Assembly (NCBI RefSeq): GCF_000484635.1 | Contig: NZ_AXVM01000001.1 | Coordinates: 744,001-808,000, forward strand | From: Comamonas badia DSM 17552 | GTDB taxonomy: Bacteria > Pseudomonadota > Gammaproteobacteria > Burkholderiales > Burkholderiaceae_C | Length of the DNA stretch: 64,000 bases | Direction: 5' to 3' | In this document: positions 42,518 through 51,078 of the stretch, in pieces | Position numbering within the stretch: the first letter of the stretch is position 1 | How the letters are laid out: each line of letters begins with the position of its first letter | Position numbers and translations under genes: made by a program | Notes under the pieces: generated by a model | The model's database searches: none | What the model saw: the letters and a program-made list of their open reading frames with translations, nothing else | What the model was told of the DNA's origin: nothing

Positions 42518-43336
42518 ATGCTGCGCAGAAACGCTATTGGCTTGATAGCTGCAAGCGCTTTATGGGCAAGCTCTGAAGCCGAAAATGTGTCAAAACCCTG
42601 CACCAACGCCGTCTATCTGACGTTCGACACCGGCCACATGGGCATTGCCCATTTCGTCGCCGAAGTGCTCCGGCGCCAGCACATCCAGGTGAGCTTCTTC
42701 GCCGCCAACGAACGCACGCAGCAGGGCGATGGCAGCTTGGGCGATTTCTGGGCGCCGTGGTGGCGCGAACGTGCCGCCGAAGGCCATGCGTTCGGCTCGC
42801 ACACCTGGCAGCACGCGGTCTGGCGGGGCGATCTGCCCGCCGAGCGCGGCGAGGCGCGCTTTCGCATCCAGCCCACGGCCGGGCCCGATGCGGGCAAGCG
42901 CCTGATCTGGACCGAGCAGCAATACTGCGCCGACATCCGCCATGCGGCCACGCGCCTGCACGAGATCACGGGCAAGCCCACGCTGCCTCTGTACCGCGCG
43001 CCGGGCGGCAAGACCTCGCCCGCGCTGCTGGCGGCGGCCAAGCGCTGCGGCTACCGGCATGTGGGCTGGTCCAGCGCCGGGTTTCTCGGCGATGAACTGC
43101 CCAGCGAACGCTACCCCAACCCAACCCTGCTGCAGCAGGCGCTGAAAAACATCCGCCCCGGCGACATCCTGCTGGCGCACCTGGGCATCTGGTCGCGCCA
43201 CGACCCCTGGGCACCGGCCGTGCTGGAGCCCCTGATTGAAGGCCTGAAGGCGCGCGGCCTGTGCTTTCGCACCTTGCGCGAGCACCCCGACTATCTGCAC
43301 TGGATCGCGCAGCACCAGGGCGCGGAACCCAAATGA
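42518..43336 (+). CDS. Exported polysaccharide deacetylase (NodB-like, variant motif)
   Basis: A 272-residue secreted NodB-homology protein. Motif 1 is LTFDTGH, so the first Asp (base) is kept but the second, metal-binding Asp of TFDDG is Thr; motif 2 is HTWQH (HSxxH type); motif 3 is YRAPGGK. The variant motif 1 suggests altered metal use or chemistry. The N-terminal 22 residues (IGLIAASALWASSEA) act as a signal peptide and are encoded by a palindromic repeat. It is the second gene of the operon; its TGA overlaps the ATG of the hydroxylase gene. Confidence 0.82.
   Translation: MLRRNAIGLIAASALWASSEAENVSKPCTNAVYLTFDTGHMGIAHFVAEVLRRQHIQVSFFAANERTQQGDGSLGDFWAPWWRERAAEGHAFGSHTWQHAVWRGDLPAERGEARFRIQPTAGPDAGKRLIWTEQQYCADIRHAATRLHEITGKPTLPLYRAPGGKTSPALLAAAKRCGYRHVGWSSAGFLGDELPSERYPNPTLLQQALKNIRPGDILLAHLGIWSRHDPWAPAVLEPLIEGLKARGLCFRTLREHPDYLHWIAQHQGAEPK
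42532..42600 (-). repeat. AGCTATCA-type repeat forming the deacetylase signal peptide
   Basis: Near-palindromic arms AGCGCTT (42553-42559) and AAGCTCT (42567-42573, one mismatch) lie beside TTGATAGCTGC, the family tag on the minus strand. The unit begins five codons after the ATG and supplies most of the hydrophobic leader. Confidence 0.65.
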
Positions 43337-44310
43337 TCGACCCCTCCACCCTCTTTACCAACGCGCAGGAATGGCTGTTCGAGACCTTGATCGAGCCCGC
43401 CTCGTTCTCGCTGGGCCTGGGCAACCTGCTCGAAGACGGCTACACCGCCACCGGCTGGCTGATCGCCGGGCTGCTGCAGATCGCCACGCTGCTGCTCGTC
43501 ATCGGCCCGGCGCAGCGGCTGTGGCCGGTGGAGCCCGTGAAAGACCGCGCCGCCATCCGCGTGGACATCCTCTACACGCTGCTGCACCGCCTGGGGTTTT
43601 TCAAGCTGGCGATGTTCTTCACGGTGGAGAGCTGGCTCACCGATGGCATAGGCGTGCTGCGCACGCAGGGCATGCCGACGCTGCACATCGACGAGCTCTG
43701 GCCCGGCGTGACCGACCAGGCGCTGGTGAGCTTCTGCATCTATCTGGTGATCTTCGACTTCATCGGCTACCTGGTGCACCGCACGCAGCACCAATGGGAC
43801 TGGTGGTGGCAGCTGCACGCCGTGCACCACAGCCAGCGCCAGATGACGATGTGGAGCGACGAACGCAACCACCTGCTCGACAGCGCGCTCACCGACGCGA
43901 TCTTCGTGCTCGTCGCCATCCTGATCGGCGTCGCGCCCTCGCAGTTCATCCTGCTGGTGGCCATCTCGCAGCTTGCGCAGAGCCTGCAGCACGCCAACCT
44001 GCGCTGGGGCTTCGGGCGCGTGGGCGAGCGCCTTGTCATCAGCCCGCGCTTTCACCGCCGCCACCACGCCATCGGCATAGGCCATGAAGCGGGCACGCGC
44101 GGGCGCCTGAAGGGCGTGAACTTCGGCGTGCTGTTCCCGTGGTGGGACAGTCTTCTGGGCTCGGCCGACTACGCCGGGCAATTCGAGGCTACCGGCATCC
44201 GCGATCAAGTGGAGGTGGGGCGCGACTACGGGCGCGGCTTCTGGACGCAGCAGTGGCTGGGGCTCCGGCGTCTGACCCGGCGCGAGAAGCCGAGCGCGAT
44301 GACGAAATGA
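43333..44310 (+). CDS. Sterol desaturase / fatty acid hydroxylase family protein
   Basis: A 325-residue membrane di-iron enzyme of the fatty acid hydroxylase superfamily. About four to five membrane segments are visible, with the histidine clusters HRTQHQ (HxxxH), HAVHHS (HxxHH), an isolated QHAN, and HRRHHAIG (HxxHH). It hydroxylates or desaturates a membrane lipid of unknown identity. ATG 43333 overlaps the deacetylase stop (ATGA), so translation is coupled. The last codons (AMTK) and stop are formed by a dispersed GATGACGAAATGAC repeat. Confidence 0.88.
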   Translation: MIDPSTLFTNAQEWLFETLIEPASFSLGLGNLLEDGYTATGWLIAGLLQIATLLLVIGPAQRLWPVEPVKDRAAIRVDILYTLLHRLGFFKLAMFFTVESWLTDGIGVLRTQGMPTLHIDELWPGVTDQALVSFCIYLVIFDFIGYLVHRTQHQWDWWWQLHAVHHSQRQMTMWSDERNHLLDSALTDAIFVLVAILIGVAPSQFILLVAISQLAQSLQHANLRWGFGRVGERLVISPRFHRRHHAIGIGHEAGTRGRLKGVNFGVLFPWWDSLLGSADYAGQFEATGIRDQVEVGRDYGRGFWTQQWLGLRRLTRREKPSAMTK

Positions 44311-44342
44311 CACCGGCTGACGCCGGGCATGACGCAATGACC
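44296..44342. repeat. GATGACGAAATGAC-type dispersed repeat, second copy
   Basis: GCGATGACGAAATGACACC, then CCGGGCATGACGCAATGACC, matching the block near 6088-6130. It overlaps the stop codon of the hydroxylase gene and supplies its last residues. Confidence 0.5.
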
Positions 44343-44382
44343 TTGAGACACCCTTGAACGGGCAGACTCGGTACAATCAACC

Positions 44383-44416
44383 ACCGGGCCCAAGTTTCTT
44401 GACGCCCGGTTTTTTT
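44383..44416 (+). terminator. Factor-independent terminator before guaC
   Basis: Stem ACCGGGC (44383-44389) / GCCCGGT (44404-44410) with a 14-nt loop is followed by seven T (44410-44416). It would end the 41486-44310 operon, or act as an attenuator if guaC transcription starts near the TACAAT at 44372. Confidence 0.7.
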
Positions 44417-44457
44417 GCGCCCTGATGGCGCTGAAGCCGGAACCAAGCCAAGCGCCC

Positions 44458-44503
44458 GGCCGCCGCGAAACTGCGCGGCGGCCACCCCCTCAACGGAGCT
44501 TGG
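44458..44503 (+). promoter_or_regulatory. GC-rich hairpin and possible SD-masking helix in the guaC leader
   Basis: A perfect 10-bp stem GGCCGCCGCG (44458-44467) / CGCGGCGGCC (44474-44483) with loop AAACTG sits 11 nt before the GGAG of guaC. In addition CCAAGC (44443-44448) can pair with GCTTGG (44498-44503), which overlaps the ribosome site. No known riboswitch class was recognised. Confidence 0.4.
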
Positions 44504-44507
44504 AACC

Positions 44508-45485
44508 ATGGAAATCTTCGACTACGACAACATTCTGCTGCTGCCGCGCAAGTGCCGCGTGAACAGCCGCTCGGAGTGCGATGCCAGCACCGAACTGGGC
44601 GGGCGGCGCTTTCGCCTGCCCGTCGTCCCTGCCAACATGAAGACGGTGGTGGATGCGGGTATCTGCGTCTGGCTGGCGCAGCACGATCATTTCTACGTGA
44701 TGCACCGCTTCGATCTGGACAACGTCCAGTTCGTGAAAGACATGCACGCCAAGGGCTGTTACGCCTCGATCTCCCTGGGCGTCAAGCAAGGGGACTACAC
44801 CACGGTGGACCGCCTCAAGGCCGAGGGCCAGGCACCGGAGTACGTCACCATCGACATCGCCCACGGCCACGCCGACAGCGTGCGCGACATGATCGGGTAT
44901 TTGAAGCAGCACCTGCCACAGACCTTCGTCATCGCCGGCAACGTTGGCACGCCCGAGGCGGTGATCGATCTGGAAAACTGGGGCGCGGACGCCACCAAGG
45001 TCGGCATAGGCCCCGGCAAGGTCTGCATCACCAAGCTCAAGACCGGCTTTGGCACCGGCGGCTGGCAGCTCTCGGCGCTCAAGTGGTGCGCGCGCGTGGC
45101 CACCAAACCCATCATCGCCGACGGCGGCATCAGGAGCCACGGCGACATCGCCAAGAGCATCCGCTTCGGCGCGACCATGGTGATGGTCGGCTCACTTTTT
45201 GCCGGTCATGAAGAGTCCCCGGGCCAGACGGTCGAGGTGGATGGCGAGCTCTACAAGGAGTATTACGGCTCGGCGAGCGACTTCAACAAGGGCGAGCACC
45301 GCCATGTGGAAGGCAAACGGATTCTGGAGCCGATCAAGGGCAAGCTCGCCGACACGCTGACCGAGATGGAGCAGGACATCCAGAGCTCGATCAGCTACTC
45401 GGGCGGCAAGAAGCTGCTGGATATCCGCAAGGTGAACTACGTGATCCTGGGTGGGGACAACGCGGGCGAGCACCTGCTCATGTAG
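44508..45485 (+). CDS. guaC: GMP reductase
   Basis: Purine-salvage enzyme converting GMP to IMP and ammonia with NADPH, 325 residues, of the IMPDH/GMPR TIM-barrel family. Features: [13 protein letters not shown] start, [11 protein letters not shown], and the catalytic loop [17 protein letters not shown] with the active-site Cys. Next come [20 protein letters not shown] and the flap region [20 protein letters not shown]. It lacks the CBS domains of IMP dehydrogenase. The ATG at 44508 follows GGAG; the upstream in-frame extension falls in a structured leader. It converges on the following hydrolase gene with a 4-bp gap. Confidence 0.95.
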   Translation: MEIFDYDNILLLPRKCRVNSRSECDASTELGGRRFRLPVVPANMKTVVDAGICVWLAQHDHFYVMHRFDLDNVQFVKDMHAKGCYASISLGVKQGDYTTVDRLKAEGQAPEYVTIDIAHGHADSVRDMIGYLKQHLPQTFVIAGNVGTPEAVIDLENWGADATKVGIGPGKVCITKLKTGFGTGGWQLSALKWCARVATKPIIADGGIRSHGDIAKSIRFGATMVMVGSLFAGHEESPGQTVEVDGELYKEYYGSASDFNKGEHRHVEGKRILEPIKGKLADTLTEMEQDIQSSISYSGGKKLLDIRKVNYVILGGDNAGEHLLM

Positions 45486-45489
45486 GCAT

Positions 45490-46365
45490 TCAGAAACGCA
45501 GCAGGTTCAGGGCGATGCGGTGCACGTCGCTCTTCGGGTCCGCCAGCGCGTTGAGGATGGTGAAATGGTTCAGGCCCGGCAGCACCTGCGCCCGCGGCAC
45601 GTAGTGCGAACCCCAGGCCTGCTGGACCAGACGGCACTGCCGGTGGAACTCCTCGGATTCATCACCACCCGCCATGCAGTGCAAGTGCGCCTCGGGCGGT
45701 GCCGGCAGCAGCGCCGGGCTGCAGCGCATCACCTGCTGCTCCGTCAGGTGCAAATCCTGCTGCAGCGATGGCGTATGCATGATGGGCGCCAGATCGTGCA
45801 GACCCGAGATCGACAGTGCCTTGCGCACCAGCACATCGGGCAGCCGGCTCAGCAGCAGCGGCCAGGCGCTGGCCAGCAGCAGCGCAGCGAGATGCCCGCC
45901 CGCCGAATGCCCCGCCAGCGTGATGTTGCCAGGATCGCCACCGTATTTATTGATGTTGGACCACAGCCAGGCCAGCGCCTGCTCCAGCTGGCGCACGATG
46001 AAGGGAATCGTCACCGGCTGCTCCGGCGTGCCCGGGCACAGCGCGTAATTGACCACCACGACGCAGGCACCGGCCGCGACGAACCCTGGCGCCACGAAGG
46101 AATGGTCCGATTTGTCCAATGCACGCCAATAGCCGCCGTGCACAAAGACCAGCACCGGCGCGCGCTGCGGCTCGCCCGGAAAAATATCCAGCGTCTCACC
46201 ATCACGCCTGCCGTAGGCCACATCCAGGTGGCAAGGCAGCGCTTCGCGCACCGCCGCCGAATCGCGCGTCCAGGCCTGCATGAGCTCCATGTGGTCAGGC
46301 ACGGTCGCGCGCGTGTTGTACATGCGCTCAAGCCACGCCGGGTCGTCGTACCGCGGATCCTGCAT
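45490..46365 (-). CDS. Alpha/beta hydrolase, HGGYW esterase/arylformamidase type
   Basis: A 291-residue alpha/beta hydrolase. The oxyanion motif is VFVHGGYWRALDK, the nucleophile elbow GHSAGGHLAA, and the catalytic His is in LNHFTILNAL. The HGGYW arrangement is shared with kynurenine formamidase-like and carboxylesterase members. No tryptophan-degradation genes adjoin, so the substrate is open. ATG 46365 (MQDPRYDDPAWLERMYN) is preferred over an upstream in-frame Met that reads across the tRNA promoter region. Confidence 0.85.
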   Translation of the reverse strand: MQDPRYDDPAWLERMYNTRATVPDHMELMQAWTRDSAAVREALPCHLDVAYGRRDGETLDIFPGEPQRAPVLVFVHGGYWRALDKSDHSFVAPGFVAAGACVVVVNYALCPGTPEQPVTIPFIVRQLEQALAWLWSNINKYGGDPGNITLAGHSAGGHLAALLLASAWPLLLSRLPDVLVRKALSISGLHDLAPIMHTPSLQQDLHLTEQQVMRCSPALLPAPPEAHLHCMAGGDESEEFHRQCRLVQQAWGSHYVPRAQVLPGLNHFTILNALADPKSDVHRIALNLLRF

Positions 46366-46451
46366 TGCGTGCTCCCTCTCTCGCAGTCGGGCATGCGGGG
46401 CATGCGCCCAGAACTCGTGCATAATAGCGAGCTTCGCGTACATCCGTACTC

Positions 46452-46527
46452 GGGTTCTTAGCTCAGCTGGTAGAGCAGCGGACTCTTAATCCGTTGGTCG
46501 TAGGTTCGAATCCTACAGGACCCACCA
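46452..46527 (+). tRNA. tRNA-Lys (anticodon CTT)
   Basis: Complete cloverleaf of 76 nt with encoded CCA. The acceptor GGGTTCT pairs with AGGACCC, and the D arm is GCTCAGCTGGTAGAGC. The anticodon stem-loop is GCGGA-CTCTTAA-TCCGT with anticodon CTT, and the T arm is TAGGTTCGAATCCTA. A terminator follows at 46541. Confidence 0.97.
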
Positions 46528-46540
46528 GTTTCATCGTCAG

Positions 46541-46573
46541 GCCCGCCAGGCAGCAGCTTGGGCGGGCTTTTTT
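46541..46573 (+). terminator. Terminator after tRNA-Lys
   Basis: GCCCGCC (46541-46547) pairs with GGCGGGC (46561-46567) around a 13-nt loop, followed by six T. It is 13 nt after the tRNA 3' end. Confidence 0.85.
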
Positions 46574-46661
46574 GATCCGCGCCTGCCGCAACCGGGACCA
46601 GCCGGCGCAAGGTCAGCGGTTCGCAGTACAAACGCATCGCGCCCATCCACCGCGAAAGACA

Positions 46662-47897
46662 ATGGCACCCATGCACTCTGACGCTCCCGTCGCCTGGCGC
46701 GGACCGCTCTGGGCCCTGTCCATCCTGCTCGCACTGCTGGGCATGCTGGGGCCGTTTGCCATCGACACCTATCTGCCCGCGTTTCCGGCGATCGCGGCGG
46801 GTCTGAATGCCACGCCGCTGCAGATGCAGCAGACGCTATCGGCCTACCTGTTCGCCTTCGCCTTCATGGCGCTGTTTCACGGTTCGCTCTCCGACAGTTT
46901 CGGGCGCCGGCCCGTGGTGCTCTGGGGGCTGGGCATCTTCACGCTGGCCTCGGCCGGCTGCGCGCTGTCGCCGACGATAGGCTGGCTGGTGTTCTTCCGG
47001 GCACTGCAGGGACTGTCGGCCGGCGGCGGCATCGTCGTGGCGCGTGCGGTCATCCGCGATCTGTTCCCCCAGGCCCAGGCCCAGAAGGTGATGAGCCAGG
47101 TGACGATCTTCTTCGGCATCGCGCCGGCCATCGCACCGATGATGGGTGGCTGGGTCTCCGAGCACCTGCCATGGCAGAGCGTGTTCTGGCTGCTGACGGC
47201 GATCGCCGCGCTGCTGCTGCTGACCAACTGGCGCCTGTTGCCCGAATCGCTCCCGCGCGAGCGGCGCCAGCCACTGCACCTGGGACATCTGATGCGCGGC
47301 TACTGGCAGCTGGGCACCAATCCGCGCTTCGTGCTGCTGGCGCTTGCCAGCGGCGTGCCGTTCAATGGCATGTTCCTCTACGTCCTCGCGGCACCCGCTT
47401 TCCTGGGTGAACACCTGCACCTGCAGCCGGGGCAGTTCTTCTGGTTCTTCCTGCTGAACATCCTGGGCATCATGGGCGGCGCCTGGCTGAGCGGGCGCAT
47501 GGCCGGCAAGGTAGCGCCCAAGCGCCAGATCCGCCACGGCTTCGTGATCATGCTGGCGATGGTGCTCCTCAACCTGGGGGCCAATCTGCTCTTCACGCCG
47601 CATGTCGCGTGGGCGATGCTGCCGATCTGCATCTTCTCGTTGGGCTGGGCACTGATGGTGCCGGTCATCACGCTGCTGGTGCTTGACCTCGTTCCCGCGC
47701 GGCGCGGCATGGCATCTTCGCTGCAGGCCTTTGTCGGCTCGACGGCCAACGGCTTCGTTGCCGGTGTGATCGCGCCGCTGGTGATGCATTCCACGGTCGG
47801 GATGGCCGCGGCATCGCTGCTGATGATGCTGATCGGGCTCGTGGCCTGGATCTGGCTGCACCACCGCTGGCCCGAAATCGGGCGCAACGTCACGTGA
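46662..47897 (+). CDS. Bcr/CflA-family multidrug efflux MFS transporter
   Basis: Twelve-helix major-facilitator drug:proton antiporter of 411 residues. Family signatures: LGPFAIDTYLPAFPAIAAGL in helix 1, the loop 2-3 motif GSLSDSFGRRPVVLWGLGIF, FFRALQGLSAGGGIVVARAV, and the motif C-like FGIAPAIAPMMGGWVSEH. The start is placed at ATG 46662 (MAPMHSD); ATG 46671 is equally possible. It exports bicyclomycin-like or other small drugs by analogy. No regulator is adjacent. Confidence 0.93.
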   Translation: MAPMHSDAPVAWRGPLWALSILLALLGMLGPFAIDTYLPAFPAIAAGLNATPLQMQQTLSAYLFAFAFMALFHGSLSDSFGRRPVVLWGLGIFTLASAGCALSPTIGWLVFFRALQGLSAGGGIVVARAVIRDLFPQAQAQKVMSQVTIFFGIAPAIAPMMGGWVSEHLPWQSVFWLLTAIAALLLLTNWRLLPESLPRERRQPLHLGHLMRGYWQLGTNPRFVLLALASGVPFNGMFLYVLAAPAFLGEHLHLQPGQFFWFFLLNILGIMGGAWLSGRMAGKVAPKRQIRHGFVIMLAMVLLNLGANLLFTPHVAWAMLPICIFSLGWALMVPVITLLVLDLVPARRGMASSLQAFVGSTANGFVAGVIAPLVMHSTVGMAAASLLMMLIGLVAWIWLHHRWPEIGRNVT

Positions 47898-47909
47898 CCG
47901 CTGGCAGGT

Positions 47910-49373
47910 TCAGCGCTGGCGCCGATCGGCGCCACGTGACTCGTAGTGGCGCGCCTTGACCTCATACATGGCGATGTCGGCCTGGTGGACAGCGGCGGTG
48001 ACGGCCGCTCCATCGCACGCCACGGCCAGCCCCATCGCGAGACTGAGCGGCTGCCCCGGATAGAACTGGTTGTTGAGTTCCTGCAGGCTCGTCACGTGCT
48101 CCATCACCGTCTGCGCCGCACGTTCGTCCGCGCCCGGCAGCAGAACGGCGAACTCGTCACCGCCAATGCGTGCGGCGCAGCCGCTGCTGCCCACCGCCTT
48201 GGAAAGCACTTCACCCGCACGGCGCAGCAGCGCATCGCCCGCCACATGGCCGTGGTCATCGTTCACGGTCTTCAGGCCATTGAGATCCATCGCGATCACC
48301 GCCACCGGCCACGGCCCTTTGCGCGCCAGGCGATTGAGTTCCTCCACGTAATAGGCGCGGTTGCGCAGGCCGGTCAGCACATCGTGCTTGCCCAGATACT
48401 CAAGGTAGGCCTCGGCCTTCTTGCGCGCGGTGATGTCCACCAGCGACAGCAGCACCAACCCCCAGTCGCCATGGTGATCCTCCTGCACCGCGAACTGCAT
48501 GTGCATGTGCAAGGGCTCGCCCGCAAGGGTGTAATTCACCACCTCGCGCTGCTGCACCAGCCTGCCGTCCCACAGATCCAGCAATTGATCGGCGAACGTC
48601 TCCAGCGCTTCATCGCGGAACACCGCGGCCAATTGCGCGTACAGCGCTTGCTTGTCCACCGCGCCGAACAGGTGCAGCGTGGTGCGGTTGACGTCCACGA
48701 CACGGATCTCGTGCAGGCACTGTTCGACGAATTCCGGATGCACCTTCAGAAAGGTCTTCAGGTCCGTGATGCCCCGCTCGCGCAGGTTGTCGAGCAGGCG
48801 CTTGATGGCACTGAAATCCTCCACCCAGAGCGACACCGGCGAATGCTCGAACAGCAGGCGCGCATGGCGCTCGCTTTCCTGCAACTGCACACGCGCGCGC
48901 TCCTGCACCGTGTTGTCTTCCAGTGACACCAGCACCCGCTCCCAGCTGGACTCATGCCCCGGCAGGATGCGCCCGCGGATGAACACATCCAGGCGCCTGC
49001 CATCGAGTGCGTAGTTCACCGTCTGGTTGGAAAACTCCAGCGCACCGCTCCAGAGCTGGCGCAGCTCGGCAATCGCCGGCTCCAGCATGTCGTCGCGAAA
49101 AATGCGCTCCAGCGATGCCTCCAGCGTCGCCTGATCGGCAGCCGCGAACAGCGCCAGGGTTCTGCGGTTGACCTTGAGGATGCGGATCGCGGCACCGTAC
49201 TCCCGTACCCGCTCGGGGTGCCCGCGCAGGAACGCCTCCACATCCGCCACGCCCTGGTTCTTCCAGCGCTGCAGCAGGGCCCGCACGCCGCTCCAGTCCT
49301 CCAGCCAGAGGGAGACCGGGGCCAAGTCGAACATATGTTCGAAATCAGCGGCCGAAGACAAGGGGGTGGACAT
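47910..49373 (-). CDS. GGDEF diguanylate cyclase with duplicated PAS-like sensor
   Basis: A 487-residue soluble diguanylate cyclase. Two PAS-like modules (about 10-140 and 150-300) are clearly duplicates: FDLAPVSLWLEDWSGVRALL and FEHSPVSLWVEDFSAIKRLL; VNRRTLALFAAADQATL and VNRTTLHLFGAVDKQAL. The GGDEF domain covers about 320-480 with LEYLGKHDVLTGLRNRAYYV, DLNGLKTVNDDHGH and an intact ARIGGDEFAVLLPGA. The inhibitory RxxD site is missing five residues upstream, so product inhibition is not expected. ATG 49373 is the first Met before the domain; a longer frame to 49832 overlaps the helicase gene and is rejected. It converges on the Bcr/CflA gene. Confidence 0.9.
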   Translation of the reverse strand: MSTPLSSAADFEHMFDLAPVSLWLEDWSGVRALLQRWKNQGVADVEAFLRGHPERVREYGAAIRILKVNRRTLALFAAADQATLEASLERIFRDDMLEPAIAELRQLWSGALEFSNQTVNYALDGRRLDVFIRGRILPGHESSWERVLVSLEDNTVQERARVQLQESERHARLLFEHSPVSLWVEDFSAIKRLLDNLRERGITDLKTFLKVHPEFVEQCLHEIRVVDVNRTTLHLFGAVDKQALYAQLAAVFRDEALETFADQLLDLWDGRLVQQREVVNYTLAGEPLHMHMQFAVQEDHHGDWGLVLLSLVDITARKKAEAYLEYLGKHDVLTGLRNRAYYVEELNRLARKGPWPVAVIAMDLNGLKTVNDDHGHVAGDALLRRAGEVLSKAVGSSGCAARIGGDEFAVLLPGADERAAQTVMEHVTSLQELNNQFYPGQPLSLAMGLAVACDGAAVTAAVHQADIAMYEVKARHYESRGADRRQR

Positions 49374-49429
49374 GCAGGTTCTCCAGAAGCCCCGCATTAT
49401 TGGCGAGAAGCCCGTGCTCCAGAACGGCG

Positions 49430-49465
49430 AAGGCCGGCCCACCCCGAAGGGCAGGCCGGCCTTTT
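49430..49465. terminator. GC-rich hairpin after the RhlE gene
   Basis: AAGGCCGGCC (49430-49439) and GGCCGGCCTT (49454-49463) form a perfect 10-bp stem with a 14-nt loop and a short T run on the plus side only. It lies between the helicase stop and the GGDEF start and may weakly terminate helicase transcription. Confidence 0.4.
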
Positions 49466-49482
49466 CCGACTTGCGTCGGGAA

Positions 49483-51078
49483 TCAGCGCATGCCGCGAGA
49501 ACGGGAGGCACCGGCGCGGCCGCCGGCGCGTGGCCGTTCGCGGTTCTGCGATTCGCCGCGGCGGCCGGCAGGCGCAAACCGCCCTTCGCCAAAGGCCGCC
49601 TGCGGACCGCGTTGATCGTCCCTGCGGTGGCTGAAACCTTCTCGGCGCTGGCCGCCGCCATATCCCGGCCGGCCACCGCCATGGCCTCGGCCTGCGCCTT
49701 CCGGCCGGCGAGCGCGCATCGGCTGCGGCGGGCGCTGCGTGGGCTCCAGCCCAGGCACCACGGCGGTTTCAAACGGCTGGCGGGTAAAGGTTTCGATATC
49801 GAAAATGCGGCGGCGATCGCGGAATTCGGCAAAGGTCACTGCCAGCCCCTGGCGCCCCGCGCGGCCCGTGCGGCCGATGCGGTGCGTGTAGTCCTCGGCC
49901 TTCATCGGCAGACCGAAGTTGAAGACGTGGGTGATGGTGGGCACGTCGATGCCGCGTGCCGCGACGTCGGTGGCCACCAGAATCTGCACCTGGCCGCGGC
50001 GCAGCGCCATCAGGCGGCGGTTGCGCAGGCCCTGGCTGAGCGCGCCATGCAGCGCGACGGCCGAAAAACCCGCCTGCTGCAAATCGCCGGCCAGGGCATC
50101 GCACTCGATCTGCGTGCTGGCAAAGACGATGGCCTGGTCCATCTGGGCATCGCGCAGCCAGTGGTCGAGCAGCGCGCGCTTGTGCTGCGCGTTGTCGGCC
50201 CAGTAGAGCACCTGCTTGATGTTCTCGTGCTTTTCCTGCGGCGAGTCGATCTGCACGCGCTGCACGCCCGAGCCGCCGTCGTGCATCACGCGCATCGCCA
50301 GCTGCTGGATGCGCGGCGCGAAGGTGGCCGAGAACATCATGGTCTGATGGCGCTGCGCGGTGAGGCGGTGGATCTCGGCCAGGTCATCGGAAAAGCCCAG
50401 ATCGAGCATGCGGTCGGCCTCGTCGACGACGAGGAACTGCACCTCGTCCAGCTTGAGCTGGCCGGAACGCTGCAGGTCCAGCAGGCGCCCGGGCGTGGCC
50501 ACCACCAGGTTGGCATTCTGCAGTTGCGCGATCTGCCGCTGGTAGGGCATGCCGCCGACGACGCTGGCGATGCGCAGGCCCTTGCAGTGCTGCACCAGGT
50601 CGATCGCGTCGTGCGCCACCTGCTGCGCCAGTTCGCGCGTCGGGCACAGCACCAGCGCGCCAGGCACGGCGGGCTCGAAGTGGCGCGCCATCAGAGGGTT
50701 CTTGCGCTTGGGACGCCTGGGGGCTGGCTGGCCCTTGGCCTCGGCTTCGGCGCAGGCGCGCTCGAACGCGGCGCGCTCCTGGTCCTTTTTCTGCTCGTGC
50801 TGCGCCAGCAGGGTATGCAGCACCGGCAGCAGGAAGGCGGCCGTCTTGCCGCTGCCCGTCTGGCTGGAGACCATCAGGTCGATAAAGCCATCCTGGCTGG
50901 CGCCCTGGCCCATGGCCAGGGGAATCACCCGGTCCTGCACCGCCGTGGGGGCGGTGAAGCCCAGGCTGCTCACGGCCTGCAGCAGTTCGGGCGCAAGGCC
51001 CAGGGAAACGAAGCCGTTCGCGGCAACGGAAGGAGAAGCAGGCGCGCCAGCGCCCGCAGGGATTGCGGTGTCTGTCAT
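49483..51078 (-). CDS. rhlE: DEAD-box RNA helicase, RhlE type
   Basis: A 531-residue RNA helicase. Motifs: Q-motif LGFTAPTAVQDRVIP, I SSQTGSGKTAAFLLP, Ia CPTRELAQQV, Ib VVATPGRLLDL, II VVDEADRMLDLGF, III FSATF, V LVATDVAARGIDVP, VI YTHRIGRTGRAG. Residues about 125-150 form a charged insert (KKDQERAAFERACAEAEAKG) within the first core domain. The tail from about 435 is rich in Arg, Gly and Pro (RGG-like) and should bind RNA. Start ATG 51078 (MTDTAIPAG). Such helicases act in ribosome assembly and mRNA decay, often at low temperature. Confidence 0.92.
   Translation of the reverse strand: MTDTAIPAGAGAPASPSVAANGFVSLGLAPELLQAVSSLGFTAPTAVQDRVIPLAMGQGASQDGFIDLMVSSQTGSGKTAAFLLPVLHTLLAQHEQKKDQERAAFERACAEAEAKGQPAPRRPKRKNPLMARHFEPAVPGALVLCPTRELAQQVAHDAIDLVQHCKGLRIASVVGGMPYQRQIAQLQNANLVVATPGRLLDLQRSGQLKLDEVQFLVVDEADRMLDLGFSDDLAEIHRLTAQRHQTMMFSATFAPRIQQLAMRVMHDGGSGVQRVQIDSPQEKHENIKQVLYWADNAQHKRALLDHWLRDAQMDQAIVFASTQIECDALAGDLQQAGFSAVALHGALSQGLRNRRLMALRRGQVQILVATDVAARGIDVPTITHVFNFGLPMKAEDYTHRIGRTGRAGRQGLAVTFAEFRDRRRIFDIETFTRQPFETAVVPGLEPTQRPPQPMRARRPEGAGRGHGGGRPGYGGGQRREGFSHRRDDQRGPQAAFGEGRFAPAGRRGESQNRERPRAGGRAGASRSRGMR

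Noticed and set aside
44372-44377. TACAAT as the guaC -10 box
   Set aside because: The hexamer is good, but the nearest -35-like sequence (TTGAAC at 44354) is only 12 bp away, so a promoter is not called with confidence.
46452-46661. tRNA-Lys as a possible integration site for a genomic island
   Set aside because: No integrase, no second partial copy of the tRNA 3' end and no composition change nearby; the next gene is an ordinary efflux pump.
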